Shown here: positions 49,107 through 60,284 of the stretch, in pieces
Layout of the letters: each line of letters begins with the position of its first letter
Numbering within the stretch: the first letter of the stretch is position 1
Notes under the pieces: model-generated
Databases searched by the model: none
What the model was told of the DNA's origin: nothing
Seen by the model: the letters and a program-made list of their open reading frames with translations, nothing else
NCBI GenBank assembly: GCA_930367205.1
Contig: OV884012.1
Location: 149,683,405-149,747,404, forward strand
Reading direction: 5' to 3'
DNA from: Acanthosoma haemorrhoidale
Taxonomy: Eukaryota > Arthropoda > Insecta > Hemiptera > Acanthosomatidae
Length of the DNA stretch: 64,000 nt
Translations under genes and position numbers: made by a program

Positions 49107-49427
49107 TCAAGGTCGATAATTCAGGAGAAAACAATAGCCTGACAAACAAAAATAGTTGAGCAGAATCCTTCGACTGATACGTTCGTTAGCTGCGTCAGAA
49201 GGGTAGGCTCCAGCGGTGGAAAAATCGACAATTTTCGATTTCGGGTGAAACGCTTTCATCTGACGTTTCTGGGGCAAGTTTAAACAACTTTCTTTAGAAA
49301 ATAACTTGCTTCCGGAGCATAAATTGCTCCTCAATAAAACTTTGGCATCGAAAAAAGAGAACATTTTGATGAAGAACGCTTGACCATTCCTTTGTGTAGC
49401 AATGCGATTGGGGATCACAAACTTCAT
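49107..49427 (-). other. Unrecognised minus-strand ORF
   Basis: A frame of 106 residues with mixed composition (for example LPQKRQMKAFHPKSKIVDF). No domain, signal peptide or membrane segment is visible. It sits among transposon debris 350 bases upstream, on the same strand, of the piggyBac-like piece, but shows no piggyBac features. Likely a remnant. Confidence 0.2.
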
Positions 49428-50583
49428 ATGTTTAGCAAATAAAGATAAAATTAAATAAAATGTTAAGCCGACTCCACGGACTGTCTCCAGACCCTATAGC
49501 TGTTAAAGATATATATATATTATTTTAAGTTAATTAAGTTCAATTCGCTTGTATATTATCCTGTAAAGCTTTGGATTTCTTCAAAACAATGTTACTGGTA
49601 CTTTATAATTTATTTAGTTTCTAGTAAATATTTATTCAAAATATGTTCTGCCTGTAATTTGTTTATGAGTTTATTTTATTATTGAAGTGCTAGTAAGCTC
49701 AAAAGCGAGTTAGTAACATACATTTTTTTGAAGGAATTCAAATTAATTGATTTGAAAATTTTAATAATTGTTTTTAATGTTAGATTTTTAATTGTGAATA
49801 CTGAATAGATTGATTGTTTTTCGTATGATCGAGAAACGGCGCTAGTTCAGTGGAGCATGAGAACCGAAACTAAATAATAAATAAAAGAGGTGAAGGGAGT
49901 GCTCGGTCCTAGGGGGTAGTTGGAGTGGGGATGAACCGAGTGCTATGGTGTCGCGGAGCTCCTTAACCTACCCCGGCCTGGGATGGCTCTCTTTATGTGT
50001 TCTGTGAATCCTACCTACCTCCTGGTCCCTGCGAGGTTCTACTGTTAAGCAATGATCATGCATTTCAAATAGTTCAACCCTTCCCGCCATTCTATAAGAA
50101 ACCCAAAAATTCACTTTGTCTCGTTTTTTTGTTGCTTTGTCAGTATCCGGAGAGAAACATTTCGCATCGGAAGGAAAATGGCTATTACCTTCCGCAAGAC
50201 GACAATATTTTCTTGTGACATTCCTGTACCAAAATTCAAATCCACCCTTCTCCCGCAACAACTAAAATCTCGCCTATCGTTCCCGGATCCGCTTCCTTCG
50301 ACTACTATCTTCAGAACTCTGTACCCTCCTTCAATTGAGTGCAATCCCATTGTCAATAAGTACCTACTGGCTATATTTCTGTTGGGCCAACTTCTTCCCC
50401 ACGAAAAAATAGAAGTTCCCCTCTTCTCGGCCCAGAAAATATCCACCTTTGTTTTAATAATAAAAACCTTCAAAAGGCGTCAGTTAAGAGAGGGGGAAAC
50501 TAGTGCACGAAGCAGTGAAGCCCACTAGGGGCGTGGCCATCTGATCTGTCTGTACAAGGCCCAGATTTGGGGGTTTTTCCCAG

Positions 50584-50949
50584 TTATAACTTTTAACCTC
50601 AAATCTAATTTATGTAACCAAACCTCCTTCAAATGCATCTGCGCATAGCAGAATGAGGAGAAAACTGTCAATTCTTGTCCATTTTTCACATATTTATTAA
50701 ATTCAAGGGGTTTAGAAAGGGAAAAAAAATTAGCATGAAAGTATTCTTAAGTAGAAGATGGTCGAAGCATATGCTTGAAATATGCCATATTTTGTTTTTA
50801 TGCATATTTGTAACCCTTTATCACTGAATACTTATAATATTAAAACATAATAAAATCCGAAATAATTTCATTAGCAAGGAAATATTAGATTTTTTACAAG
50901 TTCACCACTTTTTTTTTTTTGTTGGGCAGTGTTTTACTAAGGGTAAAAC
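50584..50949 (-). mobile_element. Nested insertion of repeat family X, with 10-bp target-site duplication
   Basis: A 366-bp insert flanked by direct copies of TTTTTCCCAG (50574-50583 and 50950-50959), one copy of which is present at the empty site in the 22-kb partner (TCTGGGAAAAGCCCC on the plus strand there). On the minus strand the insert begins GTTTTACCCTTAGTAAAACA, a palindrome, and then matches 40549-40895. Confidence 0.8.
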
Positions 50950-51000
50950 TTTTTCCCAGACTTTTGGAACCCAGCTCCTGAAGAACACTGCTCTATCACT

Positions 51001-51025
51001 CTCTCTCACTCTCACTCTCTCTCCC

Positions 51026-51091
<66 letters not shown>
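51001..51091 (+). repeat. (CT)n microsatellite with poly(C)
   Basis: CTCTCACTCTCACTCTCTCT then about 14 C, then roughly 35 CT dinucleotides. Lies inside large repeat copy 2; the same position in copy 1 has only a short GGGGGAGAGAGA. Confidence 0.95.
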
Positions 51092-51094
<3 letters not shown>

Positions 51095-51610
51095 CTGGCG
51101 CTTGCCGCTTGCTGCTCTACTCGAACCATGGCTGTCTTATTCAACTACCTCTGCATCTCTCTTTCCTAACCTCGCTATGCTTTAATCCGGCGTTGTTAGA
51201 CCCCATACCTTCCTAGTGGGATTCTCTGCCTTCGTCTTGCTAAAACTAGCCCTTCCTTGGAAGAGACCTCCGATGGTCGCCTGGGGCCCTACAAACTTTA
51301 CCTAGTAGCGTCTCCCCTAGCGATCCAGTCTGCCTCTCTCCGGTTCACACTTGCCTTTGGGATCCGGACTGTTTTCGCCTACCCTTAGATACCGAGTGTG
51401 AGTTCGTGGTTATTCCAACACCTCATAAACTACCTATAACCTATAAACCTACCCTGTTCCTCTTCTCCTAAACATAGTGCACTGTCGGGGAACACCTTCT
51501 AAGATCTTATGGAGTCAGATCAATACAAATAAAGCAGCCCGTCGACTTTGCCACAAATACCACTGGTCCACCCATTTTATCTCTTTCTTGACGCTCGTCG
51601 GACGGCGGGC

Positions 51611-51625
51611 GCCCCCCCCCCCCCT
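51611..51625 (+). repeat. Poly(C) tract
   Basis: Run of about 14 C. Confidence 0.75.
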
Positions 51626-53139
51626 TGGAGCGACCTGACAATTTCATTTGTCACATGTTGCAAATTAATTTTTTCTGTTTATTCTATTGTTTGTACATGT
51701 ACCAAGCAGTCAGAAGTAGGCATTTTTTTTTTTTTTTCATTTATCACCTGTAAGAATTTCGTATAGTACTTGCGTTAGTATATGTTTGTACATGTTCCTC
51801 TCTATGTACGTATGTACTGTGCTTATTTCAAGTTGTATACGCTATTCTTGTAGATATGACATTAGTCTGTGAATTAGAGTGATGCGAAGTTTGAATCCGA
51901 TGCGCTATGACCCCCGCGTTTCCTGATTTCTTAAGGAAGGACGCCTAAGTATGTTTTAAAGACTTGGTTAATTTGAAGCTTAGCGTGTTTTATTCGCGTG
52001 ACTACCTCTGGCGGCCTTACTATCTTCGGTGTTGGACGAGTTGGGATTATTTCACTACATTTCATCAAGGCACAGTCAAATCTTCATTGGCCTATTTCTA
52101 TATATATGTATATCATTAGTCTTTCCGCCTAATATGTAAGACAATTATTGAAGGTGGGGCGAATAAACTGAAATCAGTTTCTATGTAAACAAAGAAAGCA
52201 ATTTTATTCACTACATTTTATATTATAACAATTATTCACACTATTTACACAATCTTACCTGTAAACAAAGAAACGACAATTACAGTTTATAATTATCACT
52301 TCTCTATTAACACTCTAATTACAACTTTAGTTACTTAATGTAACCTTTCTCTATCCTCTCACTTTTTAGAATCTTGCTGATAGCTCCATCTAGTAGTGGC
52401 CAGTAGAAGCAGCGCGGCAAATTCAAATTAAAGAAAGTATTCTTTCTTTACACACGTGTGTGTGTATCACTAGCCTTTCCACCTAGCATGCTTTTATTTA
52501 TATATATATATGAAAGTAGTTGTTATTGGCTGGACCTACACCGAAGTGCAAATAACAATTTTTTTTTCTGTGTATCTGTCTATTGCTCTGAGTCCATGTA
52601 TTTTTCAACAGTAGTCGTGAAAAATACCTAATTTATCAAAATACTCCGGTACATTCAATAAGACCCCAGATTGACCTGTAAATATTTTGTTTTAGATATA
52701 AAGGCCTTTCTACACGGTCCTCCATTCATTTTCCTCTGTCAATCGTGTACGTAGAAAGCAAAAGCAACCCTCAAAGAACTGAACGGACCGTGTAAACAGA
52801 AATCCTCAGAAAAAAAACTTACAGAAAAAAACATACAGTAATTTGGTTATTTATCACTTCGATATCTCCGAACCGATAAGCTGGATTACATTAATGAGCA
52901 TTTAAATGCTACTCCCGATTTTGGGCCCGTTCCAACAGGGGATTTCGAAGGAAGATAAATCGTAGCTTCCTAGCCTCCTAGAAGGGAAAAAAAAACGAGT
53001 TCTTTGTCTCAAAAACAGTGGTAAGCAGTTTTACTAAGAAGTTTCATGTGTCCACTGCTACTGAATGATCCTGCTGAATGCTAAAATATTGTCAGTTCCA
53101 TTGGAAATTAGTTTCATGCCCTAACTCTACGACTTCTTA

Positions 53140-53420
53140 TTGAATCAAAGTATAATATACGTTTATAATTGAAAAAAAAAAGTATGAAAAGATTAGAAGG
53201 TGAGCCTCATCACCTAGTTTTGTATAAGAACAATGAACTATTAACGACAATAAAAATTTATTATATTTAGGCACTCCGCCAAATGCATGTAAATGCAGAA
53301 AGAGGAGAAACATGTAATCCAAATGTTTTGTTATTTTTACTTTTTTGTACATTGTATTGTTTTGTTGAGGGGGAGAAAAAAAAATTAAAAGATTCTTTAA
53401 CAAAATAAAAGATCAAGAAA
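53140..53420 (-). repeat. Dispersed repeat family X, divergent copy (minus strand)
   Basis: The reverse complement shares AACAAAACAATACAATGTAC, a CTCCTCTTxCTG block, a TGCATTTGGCGGAG block and AAACTAGGTGATGAGGCTCA with the copies at 39110 and 40548. Confidence 0.5.
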
Positions 53421-53668
53421 TGCTGCCCGTTTTCATAAATATTTATTTGGAGCATAATGTACCTACACCACAGTTATATTGTTGAAATGCCCTTTCAAAT
53501 AAACATGTAATAAATTTTTTAATTGAACAAATTGGAAAATACAGATGAATAGATTCTATTTGTATATTGATTGATTTGCTATTAGTTAGTGTCACACTGA
53601 ATAGTTCAGTTCGCCAGTCAATGAACTAGTTTATTTGATAGGAGCAACGGTGTACACTGAAACTGAAA

Positions 53669-54230
53669 CTTCTTATTGTGCTAAAATTACGATCTGCCTT
53701 ATTAGGCGATAAGTAATTGAGATAAATGTTCTAATTCATACCATATTTACAATTCATCATTCACTCTCTCATTCATACAATAGTTATAAACAGCCCAGAG
53801 GCCTCCCAAATCCACATGGTTGTCGCCTCCCTCCCTTGCGAAAGAGGAAGCGGAATCTGGGGAAGTCCCCCACGCTCCTCCGTCAGCCGCGTCGCCGGAT
53901 ACGAGCCAGTGGAGGCTGACGAAGAGCGCGAGCACTGCGGTTCTGCTCTTGACATGATTGGAGAAACTGGCCATTGCCAGGACTCCCACTGTCACTCATT
54001 TATAGCAGGTCACGAGGTCACTGCCGTTTCAGTCTCCGAGGAGGATTATACGGATGAGTGCTGCAGTGCAATGACTGTGCTACGGGATTAGGGTTGGATA
54101 GGTTACTATGGAATTTCATGAACTTGTAAGGGATATTAAGATCGTTATGTTGCTGACGTAATAAGGAGCGTTTACTATTGTTCTCAGGACTTTTGATGGA
54201 AAGGATTGGATACGCTTGATGTTCGACTTT
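53669..54230 (-). mobile_element. Jockey-clade LINE copy F (minus strand)
   Basis: Read leftwards from 54230 (KSNIKRIQSFPSKVLRT block) through the ORF end (NPPRRLKRQ near 54020-54040) and the 3' UTR to the tail (reverse complement of TTCTTATTGTGCTAAAATTA) near 53669. The open frames on both strands at 53747-54242 belong to it. Confidence 0.8.
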
Positions 54231-54325
54231 AACTGTGTACAAAGTACTAACTTTTGTTACCGAGAGTTGCTTGTGACTTTCAAACCATTTTAGTTTCTTT
54301 TTGTAGTTTTATTGTTTTGAGGACC

Positions 54326-54337
54326 CCCCCCCCTTGT
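54326..54337 (+). repeat. Poly(C) tract
   Basis: Run of about 11 C. A comparable tract sits at about 55047-55057. Confidence 0.7.
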
Positions 54338-54339
54338 AG

Positions 54340-57300
54340 GAATTGACATTTATCTTGCTGGCTCCCAACCTTTGCTAAATCTCCTCGTCGATTGACTCCA
54401 TGTCATTAATTAATTAATATTTATGGGTTTGTATTGTATTTATGTGGCTTTACTCTCGGTTTAATATGTAAATCCTATTGCTGTCATTGTATTATTTTGC
54501 GGACTTCCTCCATCGTGTTTCATAGTAAAGATATAATATCTGAAACTCCTGTGCAAAGCCCGATAACAAAAGACAGTCTATTCATCTCCATTTTGTATTC
54601 ATGAGGCGTAGGGCTCATCCTCAGTGACGTGTTGGACTTAGACACGTTGCCTTTCATTTTAAAATACGTGGCTACTGCTGGTTTTTCCTTATTAATTTTA
54701 ATAAATAATACTAGTATTATGATCAATGCAATTGGTAGTTTCGGCGTTTCATAATTGAAATCATTATAGTAGAAATGTCATAAAGTGTACTTGAAAATAA
54801 AATTATTGGATCTTTGTTTTCGTATGTGGCTGTACGAATTTATAACAGCTATATGAAAAAAAAGTCTCGATTCCTTTGTAATTTGTTTTGCTTTAGTTCA
54901 AAATTTATAAAGTAACCATTTATTTCTCGGTATTTATATTATCTTTTTTTTTTTTTGTGATGCGAGAAATTTACAATTTACTTCAGCAAAATGCTATCTA
55001 ATTTCTTTAGTGGCGTAACCATACATAGGAGACAAACCAAGTAATTCCCCCCCCCCCCTCCCCCAAAAAATATATACATGTTATACAATGTGTGAGAAGT
55101 ACTTGCATTTTAAGCATGTCTGCTCAAGTATAAGTGGTTAAGTTTTACCATAAGTTGATTTTGATTTACACAATTTTTTTTTTTTATAGATTCGCCTGAG
55201 GATCTATAATTATATATAATTATCTGTAAATTTAAAGGGGCTATGAAGAAAAAATAAAAAAATAAAAAATAAGTTGATTTTCTCTACTCGTTTAACCTGA
55301 TTTTTTTTGTATTTACCAAGACTCCCTGTCATAAAAGAAATACTTCATAATAAATAGGCATATTTTATAATACAATTTCATTTTGCTATGCAACTCTTTC
55401 AACTATTTTATTGAGTTGTTTTCCGTTCAGGAGTTTTGATATCTGATAGCGAAGCCTTTGTTTGTTATTTTGTAACAGTTGTTAAGCTCATCACGTTACA
55501 GGAAGAACACTTCCTCCCGCACACGTCCCAAAAGGAAACAGTTACTCGCCTATTGGGCGGACTGACTTTAAATTGGTAGAATCGACCATTTAATCGTACA
55601 TTTGCAGTTTAATTTACATTTCGTAAAACCCGCAAAACTCGTGAAACAGTTTTATGTACCAACACATTTATGTTAATATTTATTAAATGAAAGAGTATGT
55701 TTATTATTTGTTCCGTAAAAGTTTCTAGACTAGTAAAGGTATTTGCACCGAATTTAGCAAGGATGTAGTTAAGCACCTTGTGCAGAACATAGGGTAGTCA
55801 GATTTCTCCACATTTACCCCTTTTCGCCAATTTTGGCTCCATTGATCATTAAACAGAGCGCTCCTCATGGACTTGCCCCACATGACAAAAACGTGCACAC
55901 AATTACTACTCTTTTAATAATTAACAATTTTGCAGCATAAAAGAACATCTTAATCAGAAGAAATCCCATTACATGACATTTCAATAAAAAATCATTTGAA
56001 AAATTCATATCTTGATGTTTATGTGCTGTGAACTACTCAAACAATTTTTCATTTAAATGGGATGTTCAATTAAACTTTTATTCATCTTCTAGCTGACAGA
56101 GTGCTGACAGTAAAATTAACATGAATACAGTTCAGTTGATAGTCATTTTTACCGATAGCAGTGACACCAGAATTATAATTTTCTTAATGGGCTTTATATA
56201 TGAAATTTTAATAACTAGTTGCTGAAACAATGTGAAATATTTTAAGGCTGTTGTTTACTATTTGTCTCAATTGAGGTTCCTTAGATGGTTGTGAGTTAAA
56301 GGAAGTTAGGTAGATGAGGTTAAATTAGCTGCTGCCCCTCATGTAGATTCAGTGTTGTATAAAACTTCTTTGCTGGGAAGAGCTCTACACATTTTCTATA
56401 TCAACATGGATTATGATTCGAGGATTTTAAATTTTCCACTGTATGTCTCAACATGTCCTTCAGTAATCTGTAGTAACTATAAAGATATTTCCTAGTAAAC
56501 TAAAACTCCATCATTGCTAAACTGGGTTCTGTAGAACATGTCTTAGAATTAATTAAAATATAATAATAATCCTTTCTGTACTTAGTTTTTTATAGATCCG
56601 ATCCAATTATATCCGATATAGGATATTTCTACATTTTTTTTTTTTTTTCAATTGCCCAAATATATTTTCTGTAGCTGCATAACAATGATTATTCTGACTA
56701 CAATATAATGGTACTTTAACCACACAGATTTTATAAATTAAATCAAAATAAATGCTTTAAACTTTTAATTTTCTTTAGGAAACATCATATCTAATCATAC
56801 TATCTAGAAACTGTTCGAAGAATTACTAAGACAGACATTTATGTTTGCGTTTGTTATTATTAGCTGTCAATTTCAATATGAAATTATTTTCACAACAAAT
56901 TTATATTATTTAAAACTATGAAGACTATTGAATACTATAGAAGAATAATTTTAGAAATCTTCTTTTAAGTGGGGTTATGGTGTACCGAATTGATTTTTGT
57001 AGTTAAAATATATAAGGTAACTATTTTATATATACCGAAATGAAGTAGGATCATGGTTTTTTACAGAGCATCACTTCATACTCTCTAGTACTGTTATGTA
57101 TTCCAACATTTATTTGTTGAAAATGTTACAAGTAAATTCAATTAGACATAACTTTTCTGTACAAGTCTAAAAAGACCCCTGGTCTTCATTGAGTCAACTG
57201 GAAATGTACAAAATACTAGAGCTACAATTTAAAAGTATTTTAAGTTTTCTTCACAAAAAATCCTTACTGATTTTACTAGGATTGAACTAGCTTATCTATC

Positions 57301-57670
57301 AACCAGCAAGTAATTATTATTCCTTGCTTTATAAAGAATATAATATTTTCTCAGTATGGAGATCATAATTACTTTTTTTTATTTTATGATGTAGTAAATT
57401 TCTTATCTAATCCATAGCAAGAGTTTTAACAATAATAAACTCAATTATGAAATTCACCTCTTCTTATTAATTCATTTTTAAACATAATTTATAATATCTA
57501 TGTTTTTTATCTCTGTTAATAATGTCACGGTCAAATTCGATTTTTGCAGGGTTATCGTGAATGGCCACTATAAACTATAGCATTTATAGGATATATATAC
57601 AATTTTTCTGGGATTCCATATGAGGCAAAACAGATAAAGAGTATTTTTCTGAGTGATAGTGGAGTGATTT
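54340..57670. other. Intron segment with few identified elements
   Basis: Apart from homopolymer runs and the small repeat at 55188, this 3.3-kb AT-rich stretch before the last mariner element shows no coding-like frame or terminal repeat structure. Confidence 0.4.
55188..55255 (+). repeat. Dispersed repeat copy, 3'-tail type (family shared with 10775)
   Basis: GATTCGCCTGAGGATCTATA then an extra TAATTATA duplication, TAAATTTAAAGGGGCTATGA and an A-rich tail. Same orientation as 10775-10835. Confidence 0.55.
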
Positions 57671-57678
57671 ATATTATA

Positions 57679-58227
57679 TGAGGGTGATTCAAATATTAAC
57701 GGTATATATACATTTATTGATTAATAATACACACAAGTGAATCCTTCAGTTTTTCTCTACATCACCTCCTGCACAACACTAAACACACTTTAGCCAAGAA
57801 TTTGGAAGCTTAAATATACCTGTTTAAAAAAAGTTTGAAGCGCCAACCAATTGTGCACATGGTCTTCAACATCTTAATTGTTTTCGAATTGTTCCCCTCC
57901 AAGTGATTCTTTCATGGGTGCAAAAAAAATATTCAAAGGGAGACAAATCTGGACTGTAGGGAAAGTGGTCGAGGGTTTCCCAGAGCATTTCCTCCAATTT
58001 GTTCCTTGTCAAAATCGCAGTGAAGGCCTAGCATTTGTTTTCTTAGAGAAGGGCGACATTTCTGATGGGGATACCTTGTCTTTTGTTTCGGTAGGTGGCT
58101 TTTGTTGGCAATAACTACTGGGAATAGCCCTCATTTACCATACATCGATTGTAAAGAATACTGAGAACAATTATAAGTAGGATACTGAGTACAAAAGTAA
58201 AGACCGTTTATATTTAAATCACCCTTA
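57679..58227 (-). mobile_element. mariner-type deletion derivative next to NDRG exon 3
   Basis: A 549-bp element with about 24-bp terminal inverted repeats (TGAGGGTGATTCAAATATTA on the left; reverse complement of the right end TAAGGGTGATTTAAATATAA), with TA at 57677-57678 and 58228-58229. On the minus strand the left half encodes a remnant of a transposase C-terminus (EDHVHNWLALQTFFKQ-like, then VFSVVQEVM-like), matching the usual end of mariner proteins. The plus-strand frame at 57878-58114 is antisense to it and not a gene. Confidence 0.75.
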
Positions 58228-58287
58228 TATATTAAAAGGTTTAGCAATTTTCTGTTGGCTTAATAGTGTTTAATTTTTTTCTTTCAG

Positions 58288-58487
58288 CACAATGCCATCA
58301 GACAGTATGGACGATATAGAACTGAAGAACATCCAAATGCAGTTTCCATCATCAAAGAGTTTCAGTAGAGACGATCCTTCAATAGAGGAAGTAAGAGTTG
58401 AAACAGACCGAGGCTCACTACTGGTTGCTGTGCAAGGCAACAGAAATAAACCTGCTATCTTAACATACCACGATTTAGGTCTTAATT
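58288..58487 (+). CDS. MESK2: NDRG coding exon 3 (start of conserved core)
   Basis: The acceptor TTTTTTTCTTTCAG precedes this 200-nt exon, which enters in phase 2 and leaves in phase 1 at AATT|GTAAGT. It encodes TMPSDSMDDIELKNIQMQF and then the first strands of the NDRG core, including VETDRGSLLVAVQGN and PAILTYHDLGLN. The YHDLGLN motif is diagnostic of NDRG proteins and marks the region equivalent to the oxyanion loop of active hydrolases. The internal Met in TMPSDSMDD is another possible start for shorter isoforms. A mariner-type element ends about 60 bases upstream. Confidence 0.93.
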
Positions 58488-58684
58488 GTAAGTACTACCA
58501 TTCCTTATAGTTTGTAGCTTTTTAATTATTAGCTAAAGATAAAAAAAAAATAGTGATACGTCTGGAATTGGAGTGTGTGACTCTTGATTAACATCGAGCT
58601 TGCTGAATTCTAGCCAATTCAACTTTTGATGTTCTTATACCCCTTAAGAGGATAGATCGTAATATCATGGCTGGTATTTGGTAT

Positions 58685-58785
58685 GGTAGTCCTGATTGGT
58701 AAAGGCATTTGTTTGCATGGTAATCAGAAGGTTCCAATAGTTTAAATCTCATATTTTTTCTCTATTTTTTTTTTATTTAAATAAT
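58685..58785 (+). repeat. tRNA-derived SINE-like sequence in NDRG intron
   Basis: GGTAGTCCTGATTGGTAAAG fits an A box, AGAAGGTTCCAATAGTTTAA a degraded B box, followed by CTCATATTTTTTCTCT, the shared family tail. Confidence 0.45.
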
Positions 58786-59436
58786 AATTATTGCAATTCA
58801 CACCAATTTGAGTACATTTCTAATAATTATATAAATATTTCTATAAATTTGATTTTTTATCATTAGATAACTAAATTACATTTTAAAAGTATTTCTTTTA
58901 TGTTTTCCTCGAATAAGAGTTTGGGGTTAGAAAGGGTCTTTTGGATTTCCCTCGACGTCGCAAATTCATATGCTTACTGCACAGAAATTGATAAAACAAA
59001 TTCTTATAACTTAGATTCTAATCGATAGAGAACAATGGAATCTTCCTTACAATATGTAAATCTGATCTATGAGGGGTGAGGTATGCAGTCTAATTGACTT
59101 TTTTTTTGGCATCAATAATGTTGCTCCTCGGTAATTGATTTGATAGTGTCAGTGTGACTTCAGAAACCGCTGTGAGCATTACCAACTTTTTCATTATATG
59201 CATTCATTTCATTTTGTAGTATTTATAAATATATCTTTTAGTTAAATTATAAGAATTATGAGACATAAATTGTGAAATAAGCAGTGAAAGCTATTGCAGT
59301 CATTCATCATTAATTTTACTTATTGTATATATTTTTTAATTATAATATACTATATTCATGCTTCGTTATGTTATTTAAGATAAGTTTATCGTCTTCTGGT
59401 TATGTTATGTTTATTTCTGTATTTATATTTTTCCAG

Positions 59437-59557
59437 ATATTTCAAATTTCCAAGCGTTTTTTAATTTCTCTGACATGAGGATACTATTGGAAAATTTCTG
59501 TGTCTATCATGTGAATGCACCAGGTCAAGAAGAAGGAGCAGCAGCCTTCCCTGAAGA
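59437..59557 (+). CDS. MESK2: NDRG coding exon 4
   Basis: Acceptor TATTTTTCCAG, donor GAAGA|GTATGT. It is 121 nt, entering in phase 1 and leaving in phase 2. It encodes (N)YISNFQAFFNFSDMR and then FCVYHVNAPGQEEGA, one of the best conserved blocks of the family; the tail FPE(D) continues into the next exon as FPEDYEYPTMDEL. No oddities. Confidence 0.95.
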
Positions 59558-59624
59558 GTATGTTTTATTTATTTATCTGTAACTTGGCCAAAGAGAATTC
59601 ATATTGAGAAAATCCTTACTCTTG

Positions 59625-59725
59625 CAGGACTAGCTCGATTGGTTGAGCACACGACTGTATATTGGGGGGGGGGCTGGTCCCTTGAGTCTCGAATCTGCCA
59701 TTATATTTTTTCTTTGGCTGAAAAT
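59625..59725 (+). repeat. tRNA-derived SINE-like sequence in NDRG intron
   Basis: ACTAGCTCGATTGGTTGAGC is a good tRNA D-arm/A-box match, CACACGACTGTATATTGG an anticodon arm expanded by a poly(G) run, and TTGAGTCTCGAATCTGCC a B-box-like T arm. The tail TATATTTTTTCTTTGGCT matches the sequence at 37800. Confidence 0.55.
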
Positions 59726-60284
59726 TATTTACATATATATATTTTTTCTAATATTAGTACTTTTGAGCCCGTTTGAGGCTCAGCCTCAGGAAGGGCGGAA
59801 AAAAATAAATATATATTAGTACTTTTAAAAGTTCATCGCATTTATGGATCCTGCTACAAGCTTTAGTTGGCTTAAAATGGTTCCACAGTCTGAATCGATT
59901 GTTGTTCAAGTCATTGGTTTGGTTATATTCATTACATGAGTACATTACATCAGTATATAAGTTGTGTTCAAGTAAATAATTTATGTCTTACTAAAGTGCT
60001 TTAAAAAATAGATGTTTTGTTATATTTAAATTCTTCATCAACATTGATTCCAATAATCGAGTAGAAAAAACACCTTGTAATAAATTGTTTGGTATTTGTT
60101 TTTGATTTTTACCCACAGTTATTGTAAAGCAATAAAGGCATCTATTTTTTTATTAAAATTATTCACAGTTCAAAAAGGTTGGCTGTATAATATAAAATAT
60201 TAATGAGATACTCTAAACTGTTCAATTATTTCATAAACAATGGTTTTTACAAATTATGATCTCGTGACTTTTACTTTTTTGCAG

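Larger units (their letters stand above)
50380..51548 (-). repeat. Large dispersed repeat, copy 2, carrying a nested insertion
   Basis: Reverse-complement partner of 21732-22440. It is split by an insert (50584-50949) that is absent from the other copy, and further expanded by a C-run/CT microsatellite at 51001-51091. The overlapping open frames at 50111-50528 and 50902-51144 are within the repeat or low-complexity DNA and are not genes. Confidence 0.75.

Noticed and set aside
50902..51144. Minus-strand ORF with a long Arg-Glu repeat
   Set aside because: It is the translation of a CT microsatellite inside a dispersed repeat, with no sign of coding.
57878..58114. 78-codon plus-strand ORF just upstream of NDRG exon 3
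   Set aside because: It lies inside the mariner derivative, antisense to the transposase remnant.
59625..59725. Functional tRNA gene
   Set aside because: The A and B boxes are present but the arms do not close and a poly(G) run interrupts the anticodon arm, so it is treated as SINE-like.
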